Shown one piece after another: positions 33,209 to 42,725 of a DNA stretch of 64,000 nt. Location: contig JALSLR010000035.1 of the NCBI GenBank assembly GCA_026988245.1, positions 122,793 through 186,792 of the forward strand, written 5' to 3'. The notes beneath the pieces are model-generated. The model did not search any database. It was not told the origin of the DNA and saw only the letters and a program-made list of their open reading frames with translations. Source of the DNA: Sulfurimonas sp. Lineage in GTDB: Bacteria > Campylobacterota > Campylobacteria > Campylobacterales > Sulfurimonadaceae. Every line of letters starts with the position of its first letter. Position 1 is the stretch's first letter. The position numbers were made by a program, and so were the translations under genes.

Positions 33209-34681
33209 ATGAACTTTATACAAACTCGTGGAATTGATGAAAATAGCTCAAGCAATGTAAGATTTTCAGAAGCTATTCTTAGCCCAATAGCTTCATTTGG
33301 TGGTCTTTATGTACCAGAAACTTTACCAAAACTAGGGGAAGAGTTTTTGTTGAAACACTTAAATTCGAGCTATAAAGAGTTAGCATCAGATATGTTAAGT
33401 AGATTTGAAATCGATATTGATGCTAAGGTTATACAAGAAGCCTTAGACTTATATGATAAGTTTGATGATGCTTCTAACCCTGTTCCAGTAGTCAAAGTAA
33501 AAGAAAATCTTTATATAAGTGAACTTTACCACGGTCCAACGCGTGCTTTTAAAGATATGGCGCTACAACCTTTTGGTGTAGTACTCTCTTCTATCGCTCA
33601 ACAAAGAGATGAAAATTACCTCATTCTTGCAGCTACGAGTGGTGATACTGGTCCAGCTGCCTTAGAGACTTTTAAAAACCGTGCAAATGTTAAGGTGGCT
33701 TGTCTGTATCCTGATGGTGGAACGAGTGATGTTCAGCGTTTACAGATGGTTACAGAGAAGGCTGAGAATTTAAAAGTAATAGGGATAAATGGAGTTTTTG
33801 ATGATGCACAAAATGCACTCAAACAACTCTTAGCATCATCAGAATTTAACGATTCTTTAAAAGCACATAACACCTCTTTATCAGCAGCAAACTCTGTAAA
33901 TTTTGGTCGTATCATCTTTCAAATTATCTATCATATTCACTCTTATTTAGAGTTAGTTCGTCAGGATGCTATTGTTATGGGGGAAAAAGTTTACTTAAAT
34001 GTTCCAAGTGGAAATTTTGGAAATGCACTTGGTGGTTACTATGCTTGGGAGATGGGATTGCCAGTTGAGAAAATTATCATCTCATCAAATGAAAACAATG
34101 TTTTAACTAAACTGATAAAAACAGGAAAATACGACCTTCGTAACTCTGAAGTTGTTGGTACAACTTCACCTGCTATGGATATTTTAAAGTCATCTAATGT
34201 TGAGAGAATTTTATATGATATGTTTGGTCCAAAACGTACGAAAGAGTTAATGCATTCACTAGAAGTAGATAATTTTTATGAACTGAGTGAAGTAGAACTT
34301 GCAAGACTACAAGAGTGCTTTGATGCTGATTTTTGTAATGGTGATGAGGGTAAAAAATATATTAAAGATACCTTTGAAAACTATGGTTATTTAATGGACC
34401 CACATACTGCAACATGTCTAAAATCATATGAAACTTGTTGTGATGCTAAGATAAAAACTATAGCCTATTCAACTGCAGAGTGGACAAAGTTTTCGCCAGT
34501 TATTGCAAATGCACTCACAGGAGAGAATGATGCTAAGGACATAACAGCCTTAGAGTCAATTTCAAAAGAGGCTAGTCTTGAAATACCATCAATGATAAAA
34601 GAACTTTTTGATAAAAAAATAGTGCATGATACAATTATAAATAAAGAGAATATTGCTAAAGAGATCTTAAAGTTTCTTTAA
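33209..34681 (+). CDS. thrC: Threonine synthase
   Basis: 'YHGPTRAFKDMALQPFG', 'AATSGDTGPAALE', 'VPSGNFGNALGGYYA'. Confidence 0.93.
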   Translation: MNFIQTRGIDENSSSNVRFSEAILSPIASFGGLYVPETLPKLGEEFLLKHLNSSYKELASDMLSRFEIDIDAKVIQEALDLYDKFDDASNPVPVVKVKENLYISELYHGPTRAFKDMALQPFGVVLSSIAQQRDENYLILAATSGDTGPAALETFKNRANVKVACLYPDGGTSDVQRLQMVTEKAENLKVIGINGVFDDAQNALKQLLASSEFNDSLKAHNTSLSAANSVNFGRIIFQIIYHIHSYLELVRQDAIVMGEKVYLNVPSGNFGNALGGYYAWEMGLPVEKIIISSNENNVLTKLIKTGKYDLRNSEVVGTTSPAMDILKSSNVERILYDMFGPKRTKELMHSLEVDNFYELSEVELARLQECFDADFCNGDEGKKYIKDTFENYGYLMDPHTATCLKSYETCCDAKIKTIAYSTAEWTKFSPVIANALTGENDAKDITALESISKEASLEIPSMIKELFDKKIVHDTIINKENIAKEILKFL

Positions 34682-34778
34682 TCGATTCGTACTTTGTGGC
34701 AGCTCGTTTTTCAGTGAAAAATGATGCCCGTAATAGTACAATTAATGAAGCGATTACACTTCAGTCTGATTATCTATG

Positions 34779-34806
34779 TAGATTCTGAATCAAGTTCAGA
34801 ATGACG
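34779..34806 (+). repeat. Short palindromic repeat, forward (TAGATTCTGAATCAAGTTCAGAATGACG)
   Basis: TTCTGAA-TCAAG-TTCAGAA hairpin with TAGATTC / GAATGACG ends; same element at 36674 and 36806. Confidence 0.8.
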
Positions 34807-34943
34807 AAGTTTTGTTGTTTCACAATGACGAAGTTTTGTTGTTTCACAATGACGAAGTTTTGTTGTTTCACAATGACGAGGTTTTGTTGTTTCACAATGA
34901 CGAGGTTTTGTTGTTTCACAATGACGAGGTTTTGTTGTTTCAC
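34800..34943 (+). repeat. Minisatellite, 6 x 24 bp (AATGACGA[A/G]GTTTTGTTGTTTCAC)
   Basis: Six uninterrupted units; first three GAAG, last three GAGG. Confidence 0.95.
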
Positions 34944-34959
34944 AACGATGAATGGTTAT

Positions 34960-34987
34960 CGTCATTCCGTGCTTGACACGGAATCTA
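34960..34987 (-). repeat. Short palindromic repeat, reverse (CGTCATTCCGTGCTTGACACGGAATCTA)
   Basis: ATTCCGTG-CTTGA-CACGGAAT hairpin, inverted relative to 34779 element. Confidence 0.8.
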
Positions 34988-35860
34988 CTTACTTTTACTT
35001 ACTAAAATACCACCCAAGACAATAAATCCAATCCCACAATAGGTCCAAAAGTCAGGAAACTTATCGCCAAGTAAATATCCAAAACCTATGGCAAAAGGAA
35101 TGTTTGTGTAACTTATAACACCTATGATGCTAGCCTTTGAGTTTGAATAGGCTTTTGTGAGTAACCACTGTGAGAGCGTAGAGATGATTGCCATTATAAC
35201 TATGAGTAACCAAATGGTTAAACTTGTGGGAAAGACAAACTCTGGAAATAAAAAACTGATGGAGTTTGGTGCATCTATATAGGGTGAAATCATAAAAAGT
35301 ATAGCTGGAAGTAAAGAGCCAATCCCGACAAAGGATAAAACTATAATACGAGAATCATAAATATCTTTTATTTTTTTAATGGTAGCATAGGCTAAGGCGG
35401 CAAACAGTCCACCGAAGATACCTAATATATGAGCATAAGATATCTCTACATTAAAAGGTTTCGTGATAAGTACAATCCCGACAAATCCGATACATAATGC
35501 AAATATCGCACGCTTAGATAGATGCTCACCTAAGAGATAAAAAGCAAGTATAGATACAAATAAAGGGGAAGTTTTGTTGAGTGTTATGGCTTCTCCAAGT
35601 GGTATTACAGTTATAGTATAAAAAAATAGTATCATAGCGCTAAAACCAAAAAGTCCACGCATAAATAGTAGATGAATTTTACCACCATGTAGTGTTGGGG
35701 CTTGGATTCTTAAAGCATAGAGTATAAGCCCAACTCCAATAAGGTTTCTAAAAAAAACAATCTCAAGAGCACTTATCTCCTCCGAGAGTATTTTTGCAAG
35801 TGCACCATTAAAAGCAGATATTAATGCGCCTAAAAGCATATATAATATGCCTCTATCCAT
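34985..35860 (-). CDS. DMT superfamily (EamA) transporter
   Basis: ~10 TM, 'GALISAFNGALAKILSEEISALEIVFFRNLIG', 'ITLNKTSPLFVSILAFYLLGE'. Confidence 0.85.
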   Translation of the reverse strand: MDRGILYMLLGALISAFNGALAKILSEEISALEIVFFRNLIGVGLILYALRIQAPTLHGGKIHLLFMRGLFGFSAMILFFYTITVIPLGEAITLNKTSPLFVSILAFYLLGEHLSKRAIFALCIGFVGIVLITKPFNVEISYAHILGIFGGLFAALAYATIKKIKDIYDSRIIVLSFVGIGSLLPAILFMISPYIDAPNSISFLFPEFVFPTSLTIWLLIVIMAIISTLSQWLLTKAYSNSKASIIGVISYTNIPFAIGFGYLLGDKFPDFWTYCGIGFIVLGGILVSKSK

Positions 35861-35877
35861 ATTTTTAACTATTGTTT

Positions 35878-36636
35878 TTATAGTTGTGTAGCTTTGACGT
35901 ATGCTTTTTCTATAGCAGCCATGCAGGCACTTCTCACATTTCCATCTTCGAGTGCACCATAGCCTGCAGCAGTTGTTCCTCCTGGGCTCATAACACCATC
36001 TTTTAAAAGAGCAGGGTGGATATCTTGTATAAGTCCACCAAAACCACCAAAAAGTCCACGCATAATCTCCATAGCATCGTCTCGCTTGAGTCCTTGTTTT
36101 ACAGCGCCATCAGCCAAAGCTTCAGCTATGAGAGCTAAGTAAGCAGGACCACTTCCAGCTAATGCAGTGGCGATATCAAGTTCTTTTTCGCTACTAAGCC
36201 ATCTCGTATTTCCAATAGAGTTAAATAACTCTTGTGCTTGAGCTTTATAAGCTTCGTCACCTGTAAGTGTAGTCATAGAGAGACCGACACTCGCTGCTAA
36301 GTTTGGCATAGCACGAACAATAGCTTCAGAATTTAGGTTATCTTTGAGTTTTTTAAGTGATGTCCCTGCTAATACAGAGTAGACAACCTTAGCCATTCCT
36401 TGCAGTCTAACTCCTACACTCTCAACATTTGCAGGTTTTACACAAAACATTATAGTTTTATCTTCTATGTTGAAGTCATCCATCAGATATTTTTCTATTT
36501 TAGTATTTAATGACTGTTCAAACTTGTTTAGTTTTTCCATATCTCTACCGACTACTTCTATTTTATACTCATCTACTAAACCCTTTGCGATGCTTAGAGC
36601 CATATTTCCATTGCCGATAAAAGTTATAGTTTTCAT
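35878..36636 (-). CDS. proC: Pyrroline-5-carboxylate reductase
   Basis: 'ITFIGNGNMALSIAKGL', 'AMPNLAASVGLSMT', 'ALAGSGPAYLALIAEALADGAVKQGL', 'MSPGGTTAAG'. Start MKTITFIG at 36636. Confidence 0.92.
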   Translation of the reverse strand: MKTITFIGNGNMALSIAKGLVDEYKIEVVGRDMEKLNKFEQSLNTKIEKYLMDDFNIEDKTIMFCVKPANVESVGVRLQGMAKVVYSVLAGTSLKKLKDNLNSEAIVRAMPNLAASVGLSMTTLTGDEAYKAQAQELFNSIGNTRWLSSEKELDIATALAGSGPAYLALIAEALADGAVKQGLKRDDAMEIMRGLFGGFGGLIQDIHPALLKDGVMSPGGTTAAGYGALEDGNVRSACMAAIEKAYVKATQL

Positions 36637-36673
36637 TGTTTTCCTATTTGTAATATTAAATTCATTCACAACC

Positions 36674-36701
36674 TAGATTCTGAATCAAGTTCAGAATGAC
36701 G
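36674..36701 (+). repeat. Short palindromic repeat, forward
   Basis: TAGATTCTGAATCAAGTTCAGAATGACG, identical to 34779 copy. Confidence 0.85.
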
Positions 36702-36716
36702 ATTGATTGTGTTATC

Positions 36717-36744
36717 CGTCATTCCAAACTTGATTTGGAATCTA
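36717..36744 (-). repeat. Short palindromic repeat, reverse
   Basis: CGTCATTCCAAACTTGATTTGGAATCTA, inverted; different stem, complementarity kept (CCAAA/TTTGG). Confidence 0.8.
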
Positions 36745-36805
36745 CGTTTTAGTTGTGCAATAAGTCTATTGATAAATTAAATCTATGATATTATAACATC
36801 ATTAT

Positions 36806-36833
36806 TAGATTCCCAATCAAGTTGAGAAAGACG
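36806..36833 (+). repeat. Short palindromic repeat, forward, degenerate
   Basis: TAGATTCCCAATCAAGTTGAGAAAGACG immediately upstream of proA. Confidence 0.65.
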
Positions 36834-36842
36834 GAGAGAAGA

Positions 36843-38075
36843 ATGGAACAATTTTTAGCAAAAGCAAAACAGAGCGCAAGAGTTCTAAATGCTTTAAGTG
36901 GTAAACAAAAAAACAAAATTTTAAATGAGATGGCAGAGGCTCTACGTAGTAATACTATGAACCTCATAGAAGCTAATGCCTTAGATATGCAAGCAGGTAA
37001 AGAGAATAATCTAAGTTCAGCTTTGATGGATAGACTTCTTTTGGATGAAAGTCGCATTGATGCTATGGCTGTTGCGATTGAAGAGATATCTGCACTAAAA
37101 GAGCCAGTTGGACGCGTTTTAGATGGCTGGGTAACTGAGGATGATTTAAAGATAGAAAAAGTTAGTATCCCTATTGGGGTTATTGGTATCATTTATGAGT
37201 CTCGTCCAAATGTCACATCTGATACAGCTGCACTTTGTTTTAAAAGCTCAAATGTATGCGTCTTAAAAGGTGGAAAAGAGGCACAAAACTCGAATGAAGC
37301 GATAGCAAAAATTCTTCAAGCAATTTTAGCAAAAAACAACTTACCAATAGAGATGATTTCACTCATCCCAGATGCTTCAAGGGAGGGTGTTGATAAACTC
37401 ATTAAGATGGATAAGTATGTTGACTTAATTATACCTCGTGGAGGTGCAGGGCTCATAAATCATGTAAGTAAAAATGCAACGGTAAGTGTTGTCAAGCATG
37501 ATAAAGGGCAGTGTCATACCTATATAGATAAAGATGCAAAACTTGATAATGCCATAGCGATTGCCTTAAATGCGAAAGTGCAACGCCCAGGTGTTTGTAA
37601 TGCTATGGAGACACTTTTAGTAGATAGTGCCATAGCAGATGAAGCGCTCTTAAAACTAAAAGTAGAGTTTGATAAAGCACATACTGAGTTAAAAGGGTGT
37701 GCAAGAACACAAGCTATAATTGATATAACTCATGCAACTGACGAAGACTATGATACTGAATATTTAGCAAACATACTCAACATAAAAGTAGTAGATGGAG
37801 TAGAAGGTGCGATAGAACACATTGTAAAGTTTACTTCTGGACATTCAGAGGCGATAGTTACTGAAAATATAACTGCTGCAGAATTATTTTTAAATTCTAT
37901 AGATGCCGCGTGCATATATGTAAATGCATCTACGCGATTTACTGATGGTGGTGCCTTTGGTTTTGGTGCTGAAGTTGGTATAAGTACAAACAAGTTACAC
38001 GCCCGAGGGCCTATGGGCATAGAGGGTTTAACAACATACAAATTTAAAATATATGGAAATGGACAGATAAGATAA
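36843..38075 (+). CDS. proA: Gamma-glutamyl phosphate reductase
   Basis: 'VSIPIGVIGIIYESRPNVTSDTAALCFKSSNVCVLKGGKEA', 'HARGPMGIEGLTTYKF'. Start MEQFLAKAKQ at 36843. Confidence 0.93.
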   Translation: MEQFLAKAKQSARVLNALSGKQKNKILNEMAEALRSNTMNLIEANALDMQAGKENNLSSALMDRLLLDESRIDAMAVAIEEISALKEPVGRVLDGWVTEDDLKIEKVSIPIGVIGIIYESRPNVTSDTAALCFKSSNVCVLKGGKEAQNSNEAIAKILQAILAKNNLPIEMISLIPDASREGVDKLIKMDKYVDLIIPRGGAGLINHVSKNATVSVVKHDKGQCHTYIDKDAKLDNAIAIALNAKVQRPGVCNAMETLLVDSAIADEALLKLKVEFDKAHTELKGCARTQAIIDITHATDEDYDTEYLANILNIKVVDGVEGAIEHIVKFTSGHSEAIVTENITAAELFLNSIDAACIYVNASTRFTDGGAFGFGAEVGISTNKLHARGPMGIEGLTTYKFKIYGNGQIR

Positions 38076-38968
38076 TGACTTTTAGCAAATATTTACACGC
38101 AGTAGGGACAGGACCAAAAGGCAATCGTGATTTAACTCACGAAGAAGCAAAAGATATGATGACACAGATACTTGAGCAAAGTGTACCAAGTGAACAGATA
38201 GCGGCATTTTTACTTGGATGGCGACTTAAACCTGAGACAAATGATGAGTTTCGTGGGGCATTAGAAGCCTGTGATGCTAAGATGAAACACTCAAAGGTGG
38301 AGAATTCTTTAGAATTAGGCTATCCATTTGATGGTAAAAGAAGAAATCCTTATATATTTCCACTTGTAGCTAAAGTATTACAAAAGGCTGGAGTGAATTT
38401 AGTAGTAATTGGTGATGAACTTACACCTGCTAAAGATGGAATAACAACAAAAGATATATGTAATAAACTTACATTGAGTGAGAACTTATATTTTTTTGAC
38501 CGTAAAGATTTTTTTAAAGAGCTTCATGACCTCACAGACCTACGAATGACTTTAACACTCAGAACAGGTTTTAATACGATAGAAAAACTACCTGGTATAG
38601 CTTCGTCAACTGCAGCTATCACAGGTGTTTTTCATAAACCGTATGTGAAAAAATATGTTGAAATCTACAAGGGTAGATATGAACGATTTGCTCTTATTCA
38701 AGGAAATGAGGGCACTCCTGAGTTGTTTTCAAAAGGGCGATTATGGATAAGTCAAAATGAAAATGTACAAGAGATTATAGTTGATCCTGCATTCTATGGA
38801 GTGGCGTATACAAAATCTTGGGAAAATATAAGTCTTGAAGAGTCTCTAGACCAAGTTAACAATCCCTCGGATGAGTATTTAAAATTAGCAAAACTTAATG
38901 CCGCTGTTTATATGTTTGTTATAGGGAAATCTGAGTCTATCGAAGAAGCATTTGAGATTTTAGAGTAA
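38075..38968 (+). CDS. Anthranilate phosphoribosyltransferase-like (TrpD2-type) protein
   Basis: 'YLHAVGTGPKGNRDLTHEEAKDMMTQILEQSVPSEQIAAFLLGWRLKPET'. Confidence 0.7.
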   Translation: MTFSKYLHAVGTGPKGNRDLTHEEAKDMMTQILEQSVPSEQIAAFLLGWRLKPETNDEFRGALEACDAKMKHSKVENSLELGYPFDGKRRNPYIFPLVAKVLQKAGVNLVVIGDELTPAKDGITTKDICNKLTLSENLYFFDRKDFFKELHDLTDLRMTLTLRTGFNTIEKLPGIASSTAAITGVFHKPYVKKYVEIYKGRYERFALIQGNEGTPELFSKGRLWISQNENVQEIIVDPAFYGVAYTKSWENISLEESLDQVNNPSDEYLKLAKLNAAVYMFVIGKSESIEEAFEILE

Positions 38969-38976
38969 CTACTACT

Positions 38977-39381
38977 CTAAATCCCAAAGAATTTTTTTAA
39001 GAAATCTCTTTCTTTTTTAGTTTCAATCGCAATTTTAGCGATAGTTTTAGTTTTGTTCTCATCATAAACAAGAACAGTTGAATTTTCAATAACAAGATGT
39101 TCTTTTCCCCAAAGTCCTTCTACTTCATCAAGTCTATGCATTACTTCAGCAGAACTAGGTTTTTCTTTTGTATCATATCTTGTATCAAGTATCTCTAGTC
39201 CACCTATTCGTTTTTGAAGTTTATAGGGACTATATGCTTTGATAGCTAAGTAAATTCGTTCCTCTTTGGCAATAGGTAGGGCACGCTTCATGGATATAGC
39301 ACCCATCACTAAAAAAGCACTTAATAGTGAAAATATAAACGCCTTTTTTACTAAACTCATTTCTGTTTTTTCTTCACTCAT
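38977..39381 (-). CDS. Hypothetical protein with N-terminal TM
   Basis: ORF overlapping next gene start by ATGA-type junction. Confidence 0.55.
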   Translation of the reverse strand: MSEEKTEMSLVKKAFIFSLLSAFLVMGAISMKRALPIAKEERIYLAIKAYSPYKLQKRIGGLEILDTRYDTKEKPSSAEVMHRLDEVEGLWGKEHLVIENSTVLVYDENKTKTIAKIAIETKKERDFLKKFFGI

Positions 39382-39947
39382 TTATTACTCCAAGTTTGTA
39401 TATAGTTTTTTGCTTTAAGATCAAGCATTTTCATTCGTTCTTTACCTTTTGGTAAAGTTTTTCTTAATTCTTTCATCTCTTGTAAAAAACTTCCTATGCT
39501 ATTAGGTATAGTATCTTCAAGATACATTCTAATTCTTTTTGCCATAGCAGGTGAAGATCCAGAAGTTGATACTGCGATAGTTAAATCATCTTTCTTTATA
39601 TACGATGGAAAAATAAAATCACAATAATCTACTGAATCAACAGAGTTGCATAAGCAATTATAGAGTTTAGATTCATCAAATATATTTGCTTGTAGCGGTA
39701 TGTCATCTACAGCAACTATAACTACTGAATATTCTTTAATATCACCTTTATTATAAGCACGAACCTCGTAATGAAGGTTGTTTTCTTTTATGATGCTAAG
39801 CATCTCTTGTGAATATTCTAAGGCAATTAAAGATATGTCCTGAGTAAAATCAAGAAGATGCTCTAGTTTTTCTTGGGCAATATACCCACCACCAACTATG
39901 AGGATTTTTTTATTATCTAGCTTGAGAAATGCTGGAAAGTAAGCCAT
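39378..39947 (-). CDS. Precorrin-2 dehydrogenase / siroheme synthase N-terminal type
   Basis: 'FPAFLKLDNKKILIVGGGYIAQEKLEHLL', 'DFIFPSYIKKDDLTIAVSTSGSSPAMAKRIR'. Confidence 0.88.
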   Translation of the reverse strand: MAYFPAFLKLDNKKILIVGGGYIAQEKLEHLLDFTQDISLIALEYSQEMLSIIKENNLHYEVRAYNKGDIKEYSVVIVAVDDIPLQANIFDESKLYNCLCNSVDSVDYCDFIFPSYIKKDDLTIAVSTSGSSPAMAKRIRMYLEDTIPNSIGSFLQEMKELRKTLPKGKERMKMLDLKAKNYIQTWSNK

Positions 39948-40010
39948 CGTTATCCTTTTATCACCCTTTAAAGCGAAATAGTATCATATCTAAGCTAAAG
40001 TATCTCTCTA

Positions 40011-40052
40011 TTGATACAAATCAAATAGAATTAATGTAAAACCTACTACAAT
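40011..40052 (+). promoter_or_regulatory. FNR/CRP-family box + -10
   Basis: TTGATACAAATCAA (40011-40024), 22 nt spacer, TACAAT (40047-40052), upstream of 40087 CDS. Confidence 0.75.
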
Positions 40053-40086
40053 CAATCTCAAATAAAAAATTATTATAAGAGAAAAT

Positions 40087-41094
40087 ATGAAAGACGAAAT
40101 ATTATCAAGAATACAAAAAAAGTTTCCATTAGTTGCAAAACCCTTTGAATCTATTGCTAGTGAATTAGGAATTAGTGAGAATGAAGTTTTAGAGATACTT
40201 CAAGAACAAAAAAAAGCAGGGATTATCCGTCAAACTTCTGCAATTTTTGATACGAAAAGATTGGGGTATAAGTCTTCCTTGGTTGCATTTAAAATGCCAG
40301 CAGAAAAAATTAATGCTGCGGTTAAGATTCTAAATTCTCATCCTGGTATATCGCATAACTATGAGCGTAATCATGAGTTTAATATCTGGTTTACTATGGC
40401 TGTAGCACCAGATTCTAAACTGGGTTTAGAGAAAACAGTAGAGTTGTTGGCAAAACTTACACAAGCGGATGATTACATCATGCTTCCAACATTAAAACTT
40501 TTTAAAATAAATGTAAAGTTAAACACAACAGGTAAAGATGAGAAAAAAGAGAGTGTAAAAAAAGTAAAACATACTGATATAGAGATGACTGACTTACATC
40601 ATAAGATAGTTCGCATGGCTCAGTATGACATAGAGATAATAAGTGAGCCCTTTAAAAAGATAATAGATGAACTTGGAATTACATACGGTAAATTTTTTGC
40701 TATCCTTAGTGAGCTTCAAGCTGCTGGAGTGATGAGAAGGTTTGCATCAATACTTAACCATCGTAAAGCTGGATTTAACGCAAATGCAATGGTTGTTTGG
40801 GATGTTGACGAAGGTGAAAAAGGTGAAGCGATAGGTGCAAATGCAGCTTCATTTAGTGCAGTGAGTCACTGCTACTTACGTCCAAAATATCCAAATTGGC
40901 CTTATAACCTTTTTACTATGGTTCATGGTAAAACAACAGAAGAAACAAACGGTATTATAGAGGAGATGTCAAAAGAGATAGATTCAAAATCTCATATGCC
41001 ACTTTATAGTTCTCGGGAGTTTAAAAAAGTGCGTATAGAGTATTTTACCCCTGCTTTTGAGGCTTGGGAAACTAAACATAGTGAGGGAGTATAA
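40087..41094 (+). CDS. Siroheme decarboxylase (fused AhbA/AhbB / NirD-NirL-like, Lrp/AsnC-like halves) for heme d1
   Basis: Two homologous halves: 'GIIRQTSAIFDTKRLGYKSSLVAFKMP...SHNYERNHEFNIWFT' and 'GVMRRFASILNHRKAGFNANAMVVWDV...SHCYLRPKYPNWPYNLFTMVHG'. Confidence 0.85.
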   Translation: MKDEILSRIQKKFPLVAKPFESIASELGISENEVLEILQEQKKAGIIRQTSAIFDTKRLGYKSSLVAFKMPAEKINAAVKILNSHPGISHNYERNHEFNIWFTMAVAPDSKLGLEKTVELLAKLTQADDYIMLPTLKLFKINVKLNTTGKDEKKESVKKVKHTDIEMTDLHHKIVRMAQYDIEIISEPFKKIIDELGITYGKFFAILSELQAAGVMRRFASILNHRKAGFNANAMVVWDVDEGEKGEAIGANAASFSAVSHCYLRPKYPNWPYNLFTMVHGKTTEETNGIIEEMSKEIDSKSHMPLYSSREFKKVRIEYFTPAFEAWETKHSEGV

Positions 41095-41478
41095 ATGGAA
41101 CTTTTTTTTGAATTAGAGATTGTATATCTCGTTATTGGAGCTTTTATTTTAAGTGTTGCAGCATTTGTTACGACTAGGGATTTTATGCCTAAAGTTGCTT
41201 TTAAAAGAGGGATGCTGAGTGTTGGTGGATTATTAGTTATCATGATTAGCTTTCATTACTTTATGACAACATCAAGAATGGAAGGCGTAAAAGAAATTTT
41301 TAATGAAGGTAAAACTATTATCTGTGAAAATAAACTACGTCGTACAATTTCAAGGTCAGTTTTACTTTCTAAAGAGCTAGGCTGGAGATTAGAGGGTGAT
41401 AAATTTAAAAATGATGATTATGAAAGAGATTTTCATACATCTAGATGTATAGAGTTTAACGGAATTGTTCCTAAATGA
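41095..41478 (+). CDS. Hypothetical membrane-anchored protein
   Basis: N-terminal TM segments; tightly packed in d1/nor region. Confidence 0.6.
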   Translation: MELFFELEIVYLVIGAFILSVAAFVTTRDFMPKVAFKRGMLSVGGLLVIMISFHYFMTTSRMEGVKEIFNEGKTIICENKLRRTISRSVLLSKELGWRLEGDKFKNDDYERDFHTSRCIEFNGIVPK

Positions 41479-41639
41479 TAGAAATATTTAAGCGTTACTC
41501 TATGGCATTAATTTTTCTTTTAATAGTAGTTCTTTTAATGCTTGTAGGAACATTAGGTGTGATGGAGTTTGGTCAAAAAATGGTTAGTGATATAGGTGAA
41601 CATGAGATAAAACCAAGAGGAGAGGTAGTAAACAAGTGA
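41475..41639 (+). CDS. 54-aa single-TM small protein
   Basis: MIEIFKRYSMALIFLLIVVLLMLVGTLGVMEFGQKMVSDIGEHEIKPRGEVVNK*; ATGA overlap upstream, GTGA overlap downstream. Not in ORF track. Confidence 0.7.
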   Translation: MIEIFKRYSMALIFLLIVVLLMLVGTLGVMEFGQKMVSDIGEHEIKPRGEVVNK

Positions 41640-41929
41640 GTTTGACAATCATATTAATAATTGCAATAATTTTAAGTGTAGGTTTTCATTTTATTGGTGT
41701 ATATACGGGAGCAAAAAAAACTATCTGGCTTATGCTTTTTATTATGTGGGCAGGAAGTATTAACATCGCGATGAGTGAGATAAAACCAAGTGGTTATGAG
41801 AAAATAAAATCAGTTCAAGGAAAATTTGCTAATACTGATGCGCTTATTCAAGAGGCTGGTGATAAAATATCTGTATATGAGATGGTAGTTATTATGCAAA
41901 GTTATCAGATAAATTCTCCAAAAAAATAA
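41636..41929 (+). CDS. Hypothetical membrane protein (GTG start)
   Basis: GTGA overlap with upstream small ORF; two hydrophobic segments. Confidence 0.6.
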   Translation: MSLTIILIIAIILSVGFHFIGVYTGAKKTIWLMLFIMWAGSINIAMSEIKPSGYEKIKSVQGKFANTDALIQEAGDKISVYEMVVIMQSYQINSPKK

Positions 41930-41933
41930 TTTT

Positions 41934-42323
41934 TTGAAATTTATACTCATTGTATTGTGTATACTAGTGAATGCCCAAGCAAACAGTATATATTGGCAAT
42001 CTAACTACGATGAAGCACATCATCAAGCAGTAAAGTCCTCAAAAAATATAATGGTATTTTTAATAGAAAAAGATAAACCAATAAATAAGGAAATATTGAT
42101 AAATACTTTTATGAACCAAGAATATATTAACACTATAAATAAAAAGTATATATCAATAATTATTACAAAAAATCAAAAAATATCTTATCCAATTGAAGCA
42201 TTGTTTACAGTAGAATATCCAGCAGTATTCTTTCTAGATAATAATAATTTATTTCTATGTAACCCTATTTTAGGGAATATTACACCAGATAGGCTGAGAG
42301 CCCATCTTCTAAAGTGTAATTAA
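41934..42323 (+). CDS. Exported thioredoxin-fold-like protein (TTG start)
   Basis: Signal peptide 'KFILIVLCILVNAQA'; 'YDEAHHQAVKSSKNIMVFLIEKD...YPAVFFLDNN' resembles thioredoxin-like proteins, no CXXC. Confidence 0.5.
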   Translation: MKFILIVLCILVNAQANSIYWQSNYDEAHHQAVKSSKNIMVFLIEKDKPINKEILINTFMNQEYINTINKKYISIIITKNQKISYPIEALFTVEYPAVFFLDNNNLFLCNPILGNITPDRLRAHLLKCN

Positions 42324-42695
42324 TTAATGAGTAGTTTCTTCGTTACATGCTTCTTCTATCGCGTCTCGTAAATCATCAATATCACCATCTGAAGTGCCTT
42401 TGGCATTTTCAAATTCAATATGACCATTACTAAATTTTAATGTTGAAGCATAAGTAGTGTCCCCATCTACTTTTTCAGCGATTACTGAGTTGCTTTTGAA
42501 CTTAGTTATTGTCCATCCAGAAGCTTCCCCAGCTTTTAAAATGGCTTTTTCTAGTTTTTCATTTTTATGTATATTTACATATAATACATTTTCACTTAGA
42601 CTAGGATCATGAGATGATGGTCCAGAACCACCACAACCTGTAATAAGCATTAAAGTAACTGATGATATTAATGCAGTAGCTATGATTTTTTTCAT
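42324..42695 (-). CDS. Putative lipoprotein
   Basis: 'LMLITGCGGSG' lipobox. Confidence 0.7.
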   Translation of the reverse strand: MKKIIATALISSVTLMLITGCGGSGPSSHDPSLSENVLYVNIHKNEKLEKAILKAGEASGWTITKFKSNSVIAEKVDGDTTYASTLKFSNGHIEFENAKGTSDGDIDDLRDAIEEACNEETTH

Positions 42696-42725
42696 TTGAC
42701 ATTCCTTAAATTTAAAAGTTAGTTT

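Noticed and set aside
34800-34943. Possible CRISPR array
   Set aside because: 24-bp units are contiguous with no spacers and no cas genes nearby; it is a minisatellite.
34774-35025. ORFs 34774..34965 (-) and 34801..35025 (+) (RHCETTK / MTKFCCF repeats)
   Set aside because: Both are translations of the 24-bp minisatellite and flanking palindromes; 24 is divisible by 3, so frames stay open by construction.
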